Of a DNA stretch of 36,647 bases, positions 25,884-33,955 are shown one piece after another; position 1 is the stretch's first letter; each line of letters opens with the position of its first letter. The position numbers and the translations under genes are program-made. The stretch lies in assembly GCA_015056585.1 (NCBI GenBank), contig SVFZ01000054.1:1-36647 (forward strand), written 5' to 3'. The notes below the pieces were generated by a model. The model made no database searches. It was given only the letters and a program-made list of their open reading frames with translations, and had not been told where the DNA came from. Source of the stretch: Butyrivibrio sp. Its GTDB lineage: Bacteria > Bacillota > Clostridia > Lachnospirales > Lachnospiraceae.

Positions 25884-28301
25884 ATGAAATATCAAGATAT
25901 CATTGAGAAGATGACAATTGAAGAGAAGGCGGCTTTTTTAAGCGGCAAGGGTGAGTGGCAGACAAGAGATTTTGAGAGGCTTGGAATACCATCGATCTTT
26001 TGCTCGGACGGACCTCACGGTATCAGGAAACAGGCCGGAGCGGGAGACCACCTTGGACTTAATGCGTCACTTCCTGCTACATGTTTTCCTACCGCAGCAA
26101 CAATAGCTAACAGCTGGGATACAAATCTTGGCGAAGAACTTGGACAGACTCTTGGAGAAGAGGCCATGGCAGAGGGCGTTAACGTGCTCCTTGGACCGGG
26201 TCTTAATATAAAGAGAAGTCCTCTTTGCGGAAGAAACTTTGAGTATTTTTCAGAAGATCCATATCTTGCAGGTAAAATGGCAGCATCCTACGTAAGAGGC
26301 ATTCAGTCTCAGGGCGTATTTGCGTGCCCCAAGCATTTTGCGGTCAATTCCCAGGAACTTCGCAGAATGGCTATGAATTCCGTTCTTGATGAGCGTACCT
26401 TAAGAGAGATATATCTGACCGGCTTTGAAATTGCTGTAAAAGAAGGTAAGGCCAAGACCATCATGTCAGCCTACAACGAGGTTAACGGAACATATGCCAA
26501 TGAGAACAAGCATCTTTTGAATGATATCCTGAGAGATGAATGGGGATTCGACGGAATCGTTATAACCGACTGGGGTGCAAGTAATGACCATGCACTGGGT
26601 GTTGCTGCGGGATCAAACCTTGAGATGCCAAATCCGGGTCTTGATTCAGCAAGAGAGCTGATTGCAGCTGTTGAAAGCGGAAAGATCAGCATTGCGGACG
26701 TTGATAAGAGAGTTGACGAGCTTCTTGATGCTGTAATGACTCTTTATGTAAATGCCCAGAACAGGAAAGAAGAGTTTGACATTTCCGCTCACCACAGAGT
26801 AGCAAGGAAAGCTGCATCAGAAAGCACGATCCTTTTAAAGAACGAGGAAAACATCCTTCCTCTTAAGCCCGGTGCAAAGGTTGCGATAATAGGCGACTTT
26901 GCGTTTGTGCCAAGATATCAGGGCGCAGGTTCTTCACTGGTTAATCCTACAAAGGTGGAGACCATTTCCGAGATGGTTGGCAACTATGATATCCAGGTTA
27001 TCGGCAGCAGCAGAGGATATTCAAGAACCGGAGAAGAGGATGCAACAACAAGAAAAGAAGCTCTTGATATTGCTAAAAAAGCTGACATAGTTCTTTTCTT
27101 CTTCGGACTTAATGAGGACAGTGAATCTGAGGGAATGGACAGAACTCATATGAGAATCCCTCAGAATCAGATAACACTTCTTCAGGAGCTGGGGCAGGTT
27201 AATCCTAACCTTGTAGGAATCATCAGCGCGGGTTCTGCAATTGAGATGCCATGGCATCATTATCTTAAGGCAATGCTCCACTGCTATCTTAACGGTCAGG
27301 CAGGAGCAGGAGCAGTGCTTGATATCCTTACAGGAGCTGTTAATCCTTCAGGTAAGCTCTCAGAGACCATTCCGAGAAGATATGAGGATACACCTGCGTA
27401 CAGATATTATCCAAGCCAGGAGAGAACTGCGGAGTACAGAGAGAGCGTATATGTAGGTTACAGATACTATGACAAAGCGCAGATTCCTGTTTTGTATCCG
27501 TTTGGATTTGGTCTTTCATACACAAGCTTTGAGTACAGCAACCTTTCGGTTACTGACGATGGAGTGTCTTTTGACTTAAAGAATACAGGGGCAAAGGACG
27601 GCGCAGAAGTTTGCCAGCTCTATGTAGGGCTTGAAAATGCAAAAGTATTCAGACCGGAAAAAGAGCTCAAGGGCTTTGCAAAAGTATTCCTTAAAGCCGG
27701 AGAGAGTAAAAAAGTTGAGATTCCATTTGATGACAAGACCTTCCGTTACTGGAACGTTAAGACAAACAAGTGGGAGATTGAAGGCGGAAACTACAGCATC
27801 TGCATCGGAGCTTCCAGCGCTGATATCAGACTATCCGGAAATGTTTCAAAGGCTGCCACAACAGAGGATCTGCCTTATAACATAGAAGAGCTCCCTGTTT
27901 ATTATTCAGGAAAAGTTCAGACTGTTCCCGACGGAGAGTTCGAAAAGCTTCTTGGCAGAAGCATACCGGACGGCAGATGGACAGGACAGCTCTCAGCCAA
28001 CGATGCAATCTGCCAGCTATACTATGCAAAAAGCGCCCTTGCAAGATTTGCATATAAGCGTCTGACTGCTATCAAGAAAAAGGCAGATGAATCAGGTAAG
28101 CCGGATCTTAACATACTGTTTATCTATAACATGCCATTTAGAGCTATGGCCAAGATGACAGGCGGCGCTGTCAGCATGGATATGGTGGACGGAATTGTAA
28201 CTCTTGTTAACGGCAGATTCTTTAAGGGACTTGGAAAGATCATCAGCGGTTTCTTCCGCAACAGAAGGCTCAACAAACAATACGAAGCAAAAATCAAGTG
28301 A
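25884..28301 (+). CDS. Cytoplasmic GH3 beta-glucosidase
   Basis: An 805-residue GH3 enzyme with canonical order: (beta/alpha)8 barrel first (about 1-290), with GRNFEYFSEDP, KHFAVNSQE and nucleophile Asp229 in VITDWGASND; alpha/beta domain (about 310-530), and fibronectin-like domain (about 540-650). No signal peptide or TM is seen, so it acts in the cytoplasm on imported beta-glucosides. About 140 residues beyond the fibronectin domain form an extra C-terminal region (YNIEELPVYYS onward, ending with basic NRRLNKQYEAKIK) that I do not recognise. It lies 100 bp after the reversed, external GH3 gene, probably in the same transcript. Likely products are glucose from cello- or other oligosaccharides (family knowledge). 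Confidence 0.93.
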   Translation: MKYQDIIEKMTIEEKAAFLSGKGEWQTRDFERLGIPSIFCSDGPHGIRKQAGAGDHLGLNASLPATCFPTAATIANSWDTNLGEELGQTLGEEAMAEGVNVLLGPGLNIKRSPLCGRNFEYFSEDPYLAGKMAASYVRGIQSQGVFACPKHFAVNSQELRRMAMNSVLDERTLREIYLTGFEIAVKEGKAKTIMSAYNEVNGTYANENKHLLNDILRDEWGFDGIVITDWGASNDHALGVAAGSNLEMPNPGLDSARELIAAVESGKISIADVDKRVDELLDAVMTLYVNAQNRKEEFDISAHHRVARKAASESTILLKNEENILPLKPGAKVAIIGDFAFVPRYQGAGSSLVNPTKVETISEMVGNYDIQVIGSSRGYSRTGEEDATTRKEALDIAKKADIVLFFFGLNEDSESEGMDRTHMRIPQNQITLLQELGQVNPNLVGIISAGSAIEMPWHHYLKAMLHCYLNGQAGAGAVLDILTGAVNPSGKLSETIPRRYEDTPAYRYYPSQERTAEYRESVYVGYRYYDKAQIPVLYPFGFGLSYTSFEYSNLSVTDDGVSFDLKNTGAKDGAEVCQLYVGLENAKVFRPEKELKGFAKVFLKAGESKKVEIPFDDKTFRYWNVKTNKWEIEGGNYSICIGASSADIRLSGNVSKAATTEDLPYNIEELPVYYSGKVQTVPDGEFEKLLGRSIPDGRWTGQLSANDAICQLYYAKSALARFAYKRLTAIKKKADESGKPDLNILFIYNMPFRAMAKMTGGAVSMDMVDGIVTLVNGRFFKGLGKIISGFFRNRRLNKQYEAKIK

Positions 28302-28366
28302 GTGCTATGAGGACGCTCAAGTGCCATGATATAGATTTATATGGATTGAATTGGAGGAAGTTTTTT

Positions 28367-28915
28367 ATGAAGTTTTGGAATGATTTTGCAGAGAAGCACC
28401 CGGCGGTGGCTAAGTGGGTAAGAGAGGGTGGACTGTTCGTCATTGTTTCGAATTTGATAACAGTGTTTAAGTATCTTCTTCTTACATTCTTGCCGGCTGC
28501 GTTTGCCTTTTTGGGAGACAGATCCTTTGGATGGCCCGGAATTCCGCTTACTCTTTTTGGAGAGACTTTCCAGTGGAACATACTTGGATATGATCAGGCA
28601 CACGGCGGACTTGCATACTTTACAGCTTACATGATCGCTATGGTGATCGGAGAGTGCATCAACTTCCCAATCCAGAAGCTCTTTGTTTTCCGCAATCATG
28701 ATAAGCCCGGCAAGCAGATTGCATGGTATGTTCTGGCATTCATTGTTATCACATGTATTGTAAACTCGATCAACTGTATCTGGGTTGCTGTTGCAGGCAA
28801 GTTTGTTCCGGCATTTGTTTACAACATCGGAACAACAGTGCTTAACGGCGGTGTCAGCATGATTGTGTTCTTCTTTGTCAATAAGATCATTTTTCCTGAG
28901 ACCAAGAAGGAATAA
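28367..28915 (+). CDS. GtrA-like membrane protein
   Basis: A 182-residue protein with four TMs (about 22-45, 76-97, 118-138, 147-170). The start is ATG 28367, preceded by GGAGG; a longer frame from 28298 overlaps the glucosidase end and has no ribosome site. Between the second and third TM, the NFPIQKLFVFRNHDK segment resembles the conserved N-F-x(n)-K-x-F-V-F motif of GtrA proteins, which help move polyprenyl-linked sugars across the membrane. Location after two GH3 genes suggests a carbohydrate role, but the family match is by motif only. It ends the GH3 transcript. Confidence 0.7.
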   Translation: MKFWNDFAEKHPAVAKWVREGGLFVIVSNLITVFKYLLLTFLPAAFAFLGDRSFGWPGIPLTLFGETFQWNILGYDQAHGGLAYFTAYMIAMVIGECINFPIQKLFVFRNHDKPGKQIAWYVLAFIVITCIVNSINCIWVAVAGKFVPAFVYNIGTTVLNGGVSMIVFFFVNKIIFPETKKE

Positions 28916-28990
28916 ACAGACTATACAGATATCATGCATATTATGTAATGACAAAAGTTATTGTAATATCTGCAAATATAAGCAGCAAAA

Positions 28991-29029
28991 TGCGCTTTAT
29001 GAGATTTTTTTTCATAAAGCGTATTTTTT
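28991..29029 (+). terminator. Terminator of the GH3/GtrA operon
   Basis: TGCGCTTTATGA (28991-29002) pairs with TCATAAAGCGTA (29012-29023) with a T-rich loop, followed by six T. Confidence 0.88.
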
Positions 29030-29053
29030 ATGCACTGATATACAAAAAATATG

Positions 29054-29076
29054 TATAATCGTTAGCGAAAGCTAAC
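29054..29076 (+). promoter_or_regulatory. feo promoter -10 box and metal-regulator-like palindrome
   Basis: A perfect TATAAT (29054-29059) is followed after one base by GTTAG-CGAAAG-CTAAC (29061-29076), which would cover the transcription start. The palindrome matches the half-sites of DtxR-family iron or manganese repressors and the site at 5425-5440. Repression by Fe2+ is the expected logic for an iron-uptake gene. The regulator's identity is inferred. A GNRA-like loop also makes it a stable RNA hairpin. Confidence 0.55.
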
Positions 29077-29120
29077 ATATTTTCTGAAGATTTTTTTGTT
29101 AGTGTGAAGGGAGAAAATGT

Positions 29121-29339
29121 ATGTGTTTAAGTGAACTGGGAAGGGATTCGGAAGCAATTGTCAAGAATCTAAGTGGAGATCAGCGATTTATAAGCAGGAT
29201 CACATCTATAGGTCTTACTCCGGGATGTAATTTAAGAGTCCTGAGAAATGACAAGAACAGGCCTATGCTTGTGTACTCAAGAGATACCATGATCGCTCTC
29301 AACAGGATTGCTTACCATTTGGGACTTCTGATATGGTAA
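29121..29339 (+). CDS. feoA: FeoA, ferrous iron transport accessory protein
   Basis: A 72-residue cytoplasmic SH3-like protein that normally stimulates the FeoB ferrous iron transporter. The core RFISRITSIGLTPGCNLRVLRN and the YSRDTMIALNRIAYHLGLLI end are typical FeoA. AAGGGAG precedes ATG 29121; an out-of-frame ATG lies at 29117. No feoB follows: the next gene, 19 bp away, is the FeoC-like fusion. FeoA may therefore serve a FeoB encoded elsewhere, or the transporter gene has been lost here. Confidence 0.92.
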   Translation: MCLSELGRDSEAIVKNLSGDQRFISRITSIGLTPGCNLRVLRNDKNRPMLVYSRDTMIALNRIAYHLGLLIW

Positions 29340-29358
29340 AATGGGATGAGGTTTTAAC

Positions 29359-29844
29359 ATGAGAGAACTTATAGAACTTCTTAAGGACGGACATGCAAGA
29401 ACCACCAAGCTTTTGGCCATAGAGCTGGGCACTTCGGAAGCTGATGTGAAAAGACAGATAGAATATGGGAGAAATGTACGAGGTAGTATAAAAATGTCAA
29501 ATCTGATTGTAATTGTAATTTTGGTGGTGGTCATGTTTTTTGCCATAAAGGGCTCACTTAAGCACCTAAAAGGAGAAGGAGGCTGCTGCGGAGGTGGCTC
29601 AGAAGTAAAAGAGCCTGACAAAAAATTAAATGGTCCTGTGATTAAATCAAAGACCTTTAAGATTGACGGTATGCACTGCGAGAACTGTGCTAACCGCGTT
29701 AAAAGAGCCATCAACGGAATTGACGGTGTTTCGGCAAAGGTAAATCTCAGAAAGAAAGAGGCACTTGTCCGCTACGAAAAGGATGTAGACGATTCTGAAA
29801 TTATTTCAGCTATAGAAGGTCAGGGCTACAGTGTGATGTCTTAA
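29359..29844 (+). CDS. FeoC-like HTH / FeoB-associated Cys-rich membrane / HMA fusion protein
   Basis: A 161-residue fusion. Residues 1-36 (MRELIELLKD to VKRQIEY) are a FeoC-like helix-turn-helix without its wing; residues 46-80 (MSNLIVIVIL, one TM, GGCCGGG) match the small FeoB-associated Cys-rich protein; residues 97-160 are a heavy-metal-associated domain with Cys107 and Cys110 in GMHCENC. ATG 29359 has GATGAGG upstream. An internal ATG 29494 has GAGG before it, and in the +1 frame a TAA sits two bases ahead of that ATG, the layout of two separate genes. A one-base indel may have fused them. Functions: metal binding/delivery at the membrane, iron homeostasis (inference). Confidence 0.75.
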   Translation: MRELIELLKDGHARTTKLLAIELGTSEADVKRQIEYGRNVRGSIKMSNLIVIVILVVVMFFAIKGSLKHLKGEGGCCGGGSEVKEPDKKLNGPVIKSKTFKIDGMHCENCANRVKRAINGIDGVSAKVNLRKKEALVRYEKDVDDSEIISAIEGQGYSVMS

Positions 29845-29879
29845 TTTTACGGATTTTAATTTGATATGGAAATGTTGAG

Positions 29880-29909
29880 GCAAGGGCGTGAAAGCGCCCT
29901 TGCTTTATG
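29880..29909 (+). terminator. Terminator of the feo unit
   Basis: GCAAGGGCG (29880-29888) pairs with CGCCCTTGC (29895-29903), followed by TTTATGTTT. The T run is interrupted, so termination may be partial. Confidence 0.65.
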
Positions 29910-30013
29910 TTTACACAATGGATAGAATAAAAATGTCAGGTGTTTGCTGCGATTATGACAGCAGCTATCTCAAAAGCCGCAGCTTATTTATGAATTTTTG
30001 AGAGATCAGGTGT

Positions 30014-31564
30014 ATGAAGAAAAAAATCAGTGTTGTTGGAATTATATGTTTGGTAATGATTGGCCTTAGCGGCCTTCTTTTGGCAGTTGAGAGCGGCGCA
30101 GAAAGTTCTTCAATAAAGACTTTCGGGGATGCACTCTGGTATATGATCGTTACCCTTACAACTGTCGGATACGGCGATCTGTACCCTGTCACAATGGCAG
30201 GAAAGATTATCGGTGTTCTTTTTATACTGTCAAGTATGGGAATGTTGGGCGCTATTTTAGCGACCATGATAACAGTCTTTAACTCCGGGATAATCCCTAT
30301 TTTTCTCCTGAAACTCTACAGAAATGAGAGATGGTACGTCTTTTCCGAGCTCAATGAAAAGACCGGCTACCTTATAGAGGACATGAAGAAGAACAATAAG
30401 GGCCTGTTCATCTGCCTCGGGGACAAAAGCGAAGGCGATGCGGAAGGCGTAATTACGCTAAATTATTCTTTTGAAAAGATTATCAGACTAAAGAAGGATA
30501 AGTCCAGGCTCAGTCTTTTCTTCATGAAGGACTGCGACAACGATTACGAGAATTATTCTGATTATCAGGAGGCTTGTGGCAGCTATATTTCTGACAACGT
30601 TCTTCCTTTTAACTGCTACTGCCTTACAGAATATGTACCGGAGACTATTCCCGTCAATTTTGTGTGCTTCAATAAATATGAGAATATAAGCAGACTTTAC
30701 TGGAACACTTATCCTGTGCGAACAGATCTTGCTCATGACGAAAAAATAGTGATCATAGGCATGGGAAAGCATGGCAGCTACATATTGGAGCGAGCTCTTG
30801 AGAGAAACGTCGTAAAGACAAAGCAGACCTTTGAATATCATCTGTTTGGAGATTGGGAGAGTTTCAGGCTCATGCACTATCGCCTTAAAGACTACTTTGC
30901 TATTGATAAAAAGAGTGACTGCAGAGATATGCTCTTTTTCCATGAAGGATCCTGGGCGGAGAACAGAGAGGTTCTTGAAAATGCAGACCGCATCATACTT
31001 TGCGACGATGACGAGAAGAACAATCTTCTTGTTCTGAGCAGAATCAGGAAATACTTTGTGTTAAAAAATCCTGAGGTAAAAGTTCACGTTCTTTTTTCAG
31101 GAAAGATAAATGACACAGCCATTGAAACTTTTGGAACTTCCAAGGAGGTCTATTCTGAGGAATACGTCCTTAAAAAGAAACTGTGCAGGATTGCAATGGA
31201 CATGCACTCTGTTTATCAGATTGAAAACAAGGGAGCCTGTGAGTGGAATCAGCTGTCTGAATTTAAGAGACAGTCTAATCTTGCTGTGGCAGATCATATA
31301 GGTATAAAACTAAAACTCCTTGGGGCTTCTTCAGTGGGCGATGCCTATTATAAGTACAAAGAATTTTCGGATGAGGAGAAGCTTAAACTTTGGCACATAG
31401 AGCACGACAGATGGATGAGATTCCATATTGTCAATAACTGGAGCTATGCAGATACCCGCAATGACGCTCACAGAGAGCATAATCTTATAGTGCCGTTTGA
31501 AAACCTTCCTTACGAGGAGCAGAAAAAGGACGCCTATTCCTGGGAGCTTATGGCGAAAATGTGA
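30014..31564 (+). CDS. Two-TM potassium channel with Rossmann-like and RyR domains
   Basis: A 516-residue predicted ligand-gated K+ channel. TM1 is at about 4-24, then a pore helix and the selectivity filter TVGYGD (50-55), and TM2 at about 62-85. A first cytoplasmic alpha/beta segment (about 105-235) is followed by a TrkA-N-like Rossmann domain with GMGKHG (249-254) and the strand-end acid cluster ILCDDDEKNN. The C-terminal 60 residues are a RyR domain: EHDRW (463-467), NNWSY, REHNLIVPFENLPYEEQKKDA. RyR repeats are best known from animal ryanodine receptors; here one is the probable ligand module. It heads an operon with a DUF4230 protein and a four-TM protein. The ligand is unknown. Confidence 0.85.
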   Translation: MKKKISVVGIICLVMIGLSGLLLAVESGAESSSIKTFGDALWYMIVTLTTVGYGDLYPVTMAGKIIGVLFILSSMGMLGAILATMITVFNSGIIPIFLLKLYRNERWYVFSELNEKTGYLIEDMKKNNKGLFICLGDKSEGDAEGVITLNYSFEKIIRLKKDKSRLSLFFMKDCDNDYENYSDYQEACGSYISDNVLPFNCYCLTEYVPETIPVNFVCFNKYENISRLYWNTYPVRTDLAHDEKIVIIGMGKHGSYILERALERNVVKTKQTFEYHLFGDWESFRLMHYRLKDYFAIDKKSDCRDMLFFHEGSWAENREVLENADRIILCDDDEKNNLLVLSRIRKYFVLKNPEVKVHVLFSGKINDTAIETFGTSKEVYSEEYVLKKKLCRIAMDMHSVYQIENKGACEWNQLSEFKRQSNLAVADHIGIKLKLLGASSVGDAYYKYKEFSDEEKLKLWHIEHDRWMRFHIVNNWSYADTRNDAHREHNLIVPFENLPYEEQKKDAYSWELMAKM

Positions 31565-31579
31565 ATGTGGAGGACTTAT

Positions 31580-32254
31580 ATGAATAAGAACAAGAACATT
31601 GCGAATTACATTTATATAGGAATCATTGCAGTTTCCATGGTTCTGGCGATAGTTCTTTTTGCAAGATTTGAAAAAGAAAGGGCAGCAGAGCCGGTGGCAG
31701 ATACTGCAACCACTCTGGCCACACTTGAGAAAAAAGAGAATGTGAAGATAACCGTCAATGTGGAAACCATCCAGGACGGTCTTCAGGATATGGGAACCCT
31801 GATAACACAAGAATACTTCTTTACACAGGTTGAGCATTACACTAAAGATAAAAAAGTCCTTAGTGTTTTTAATTCCTCCTCAGAGCTTATGTATAGCTAC
31901 GATGGGAAAGTTACTGCCGGTATTGAGTTTGGAGACATCAATGTTTCGAAGGATGAGGATGCAAAAATGATTATTGTTGAACTTCCTCATTCAACCATAC
32001 AGGATGTGGTCGTTGATCCTTCATCATTTAAAAAGTATTCCGAAAAAGATTCCCTCTGGAACCAGCTTAAGATTGAAGACTACAACCTTTCACTAGTAGA
32101 ATTCGAAGAGGAAGCCAAGGACCGTGCTATCAAAAACGGAATCATCGAAAAGAGCGATGATCAGGCAAAGACCCTTATAACAAATTTCATCAAAAACTTC
32201 CCCAATGTCTCAGACTATGGCATTGAGATAACCTTTAAGGAAGATAAATCCTAA
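31580..32254 (+). CDS. DUF4230 family membrane-anchored protein
   Basis: The start is ATG 31580 after GGAGG; the upstream ATG 31565 overlaps this site. The 224 residues have one N-terminal TM (about 8-28, inside-to-outside by charge) and an extracytoplasmic domain with TLITQEYFFTQVEHY and a C-terminal helix region, matching the DUF4230 family of unknown function. The gene starts 15 bp after the channel gene and is presumably co-transcribed. Possible roles are an extracellular accessory or sensor for the channel (inference from position only). Confidence 0.75.
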   Translation: MNKNKNIANYIYIGIIAVSMVLAIVLFARFEKERAAEPVADTATTLATLEKKENVKITVNVETIQDGLQDMGTLITQEYFFTQVEHYTKDKKVLSVFNSSSELMYSYDGKVTAGIEFGDINVSKDEDAKMIIVELPHSTIQDVVVDPSSFKKYSEKDSLWNQLKIEDYNLSLVEFEEEAKDRAIKNGIIEKSDDQAKTLITNFIKNFPNVSDYGIEITFKEDKS

Positions 32255-32291
32255 ATCCAATGTTGGGATGAAACTTTAAGGAGATAAATAC

Positions 32292-33059
32292 ATGAATTTG
32301 AGAAAAGCCGCCATTATAAGCGTGATACTTTTGTTTGCCGTTATATCTTTTACCAGAATAGCGCCTTGGGCAGCGAGCGCATCAACGCATCCGCATTCGA
32401 TTGAACAGACGGATGATAAGATATCTTCAGTCATGACGCTCTCTGCAGGAGCAGCTGCAACGTCGGCCACATTGTCACTTCTTCCGGGAGATATGTGCAC
32501 GCCGCTTTCTGAGCAGCTTGCAGAGCTGGCAAAGTATTTCCTGTTGGTGCTCAGTGCCCTTCATCTTGAGAAGTTCCTTATAACTCTTTCGGGCTTTATA
32601 ACCTTCGGAGTGCTGATGCCCGCAGCATGCATCTTCCTTAGCTGGTATGTGGCATTTGACAATAAGAATGCCCGGACCATCGCCGGAAAGCTGGCGCTTA
32701 TCGGCATCATCATATATCTGATTGTTCCTGCCAGCGTTCTTTTATCAGACAAGATCTATGAGACACAGGCCGACAAGGTGACAGAGACCATAAATGAATA
32801 CAATGACCTGGAGATAGAGGGAGATTCTGATACAGGACTATTCAGTGATTTTAAATCCATTACTACAGAGACCATCGACAAGATCACATCCTTTGTGGGA
32901 AGCCTTCTTGAATCCCTGGCAGTCATGATAGTGACAAGCTGTATTGTACCGGCTCTGGTTTTCGTATTCCTCGTATGGATGGTGAAAACTATCTTTTCCT
33001 CAAACGTTCTGACCCTCGATGCCAGATCAATCGAGGCCATCACAAAGAAGGATAAATGA
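32292..33059 (+). CDS. Unrecognised four-TM membrane protein
   Basis: A 255-residue protein with AAGGAG ten bases before ATG 32292. TM or signal-like segment at about 5-27, then an extracytoplasmic Ser/Thr/Ala-rich stretch with one conserved-looking Cys (PGDMCTPLS), TMs at about 95-118, 130-152 and 208-238, and between the last two a long amphipathic acidic helix region (ADKVTETINEYNDLEIEGDSD). No family is recognised. It follows the channel and DUF4230 genes by short gaps (37 bp), which makes a channel-associated complex the simplest guess. The last residues are charged and cytoplasmic. Confidence 0.75.
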   Translation: MNLRKAAIISVILLFAVISFTRIAPWAASASTHPHSIEQTDDKISSVMTLSAGAAATSATLSLLPGDMCTPLSEQLAELAKYFLLVLSALHLEKFLITLSGFITFGVLMPAACIFLSWYVAFDNKNARTIAGKLALIGIIIYLIVPASVLLSDKIYETQADKVTETINEYNDLEIEGDSDTGLFSDFKSITTETIDKITSFVGSLLESLAVMIVTSCIVPALVFVFLVWMVKTIFSSNVLTLDARSIEAITKKDK

Positions 33060-33076
33060 TAAGGGAATAATAAAAG

Positions 33077-33637
33077 ATGGCAAAAGAAAAAATGAAAGCA
33101 TTGATCATTAATTGTAGCCCAGTCCGCACAGGAGCAACTTCTGAAATAGCCAAGTTGGTTTCAGAACAGTTATCAAATAGATACAGTGTTAAAAGTATTT
33201 GCATAGATGATTATACATTTGCATTCTGTAAAGGCTGCCGTTCATGCCACAATACAGCGAAGTGTGTCATGAATGATGCAGGTGTTATCGAGAATATAAT
33301 GAAAGAATATGATGAGGCGGATATTATTGTCTCCGTTTCTCCGTCATACTGGGCCGATATCCCCGGGCAGTTTAAGGCATTCATCGATAGATGTACACCT
33401 TGGTGCAATACGCACGAACCCCATGCATCTATTAAGCCCGGAAAGAAGGGATATGCTATCGCTCTGAGAACCGGTCCTAATATGCCGGAATGTGAGAGAA
33501 TTATCGGCAGCATAGAGCATTTTTATGGTCATTTGGAGATAGAGAGTGTGGGGCACCTTGGGCTGACGTCTATCGAAAATAAAGCGGATGTAGAGCCAAG
33601 AAAACAAGAAGTCATAGAATTCTGTAAGATTATTTAG
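33077..33637 (+). CDS. Flavodoxin-family / iron-sulfur flavoprotein-like oxidoreductase
   Basis: A 186-residue NADPH-dependent FMN reductase-fold protein: FMN phosphate loop in IINCSPVRTGATSEIA, and PSYWADIPGQFKAFIDR as the second flavin loop. The CKGCRSC...C cluster (C-x2-C-x2-C-x5-C) resembles the compact 4Fe-4S motif of iron-sulfur flavoproteins of anaerobes. Start ATG 33077 follows AAGGGA; ATG 33092 is possible. It begins 17 bp after the membrane protein gene and may be the last gene of the channel operon or the first of the patchwork region. Its electron partner is unknown. Confidence 0.85.
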   Translation: MAKEKMKALIINCSPVRTGATSEIAKLVSEQLSNRYSVKSICIDDYTFAFCKGCRSCHNTAKCVMNDAGVIENIMKEYDEADIIVSVSPSYWADIPGQFKAFIDRCTPWCNTHEPHASIKPGKKGYAIALRTGPNMPECERIIGSIEHFYGHLEIESVGHLGLTSIENKADVEPRKQEVIEFCKII

Positions 33638-33656
33638 TCTGGATCAGTTCTGTTTA

Positions 33657-33785
33657 ATGGAAGGCTGGCGTGTAAAGATAGTAATCGTGGCATCGAAAGG
33701 GAAAGAGTTTTTTTACGAGAAACTTGGTCTCAAGGTTCGTCCAAATGATGATAATGTCCTGGGAATGGCTATGTGGAGAGAATGA
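33657..33785 (+). pseudogene. C-terminal remnant of a GNAT acetyltransferase
   Basis: A 42-codon open stretch ending in TGA 33783-33785. The translation contains IVIVASKGKEFFYEKLG and then RPNDDNVLGMAMWRE, matching the last strand and C-terminal end of GNAT acetyltransferases (FYEKLGF ... RPND..G.GMxxW). The acetyl-CoA binding motif and all upstream parts are missing, so this is a gene fragment. Confidence 0.7.
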
Positions 33786-33793
33786 CAGATTGA

Positions 33794-33919
33794 ATCATTG
33801 ATGAAGAAATAAAACTGATTTCATATTACAGGAACGACGAAGTGTCACTTCCTTGGTATCAGGATTTGAATGTATGTAAGCAGGTTGATAATAGAAGCGT
33901 GTCTGTAATTTCAGTATAA
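33794..33919 (+). pseudogene. N-terminal remnant of another GNAT-like gene
   Basis: Open from 33794 to TAA 33917-33919, without a usable start. The product contains KLISYYRNDEVSLPWYQD and VCKQVDN, which resembles the N terminus (YY.N.E..L.WYQD..VCKQVDN) of a Lachnospiraceae GNAT family known to me by pattern. Only about 40 residues remain. Together with the preceding fragment it fills the 318-bp gap with decayed genes rather than regulatory DNA. Confidence 0.45.
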
Positions 33920-33955
33920 CTTAGAATAGGAAACAGTATTTGTAGGGAGAATTAT

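Noticed and set aside
28337..28954. A 205-codon minus-strand frame over the GtrA-like gene
   Set aside because: Cys/His-rich shadow translation opposite a four-TM protein that has a good ribosome site; not a gene.
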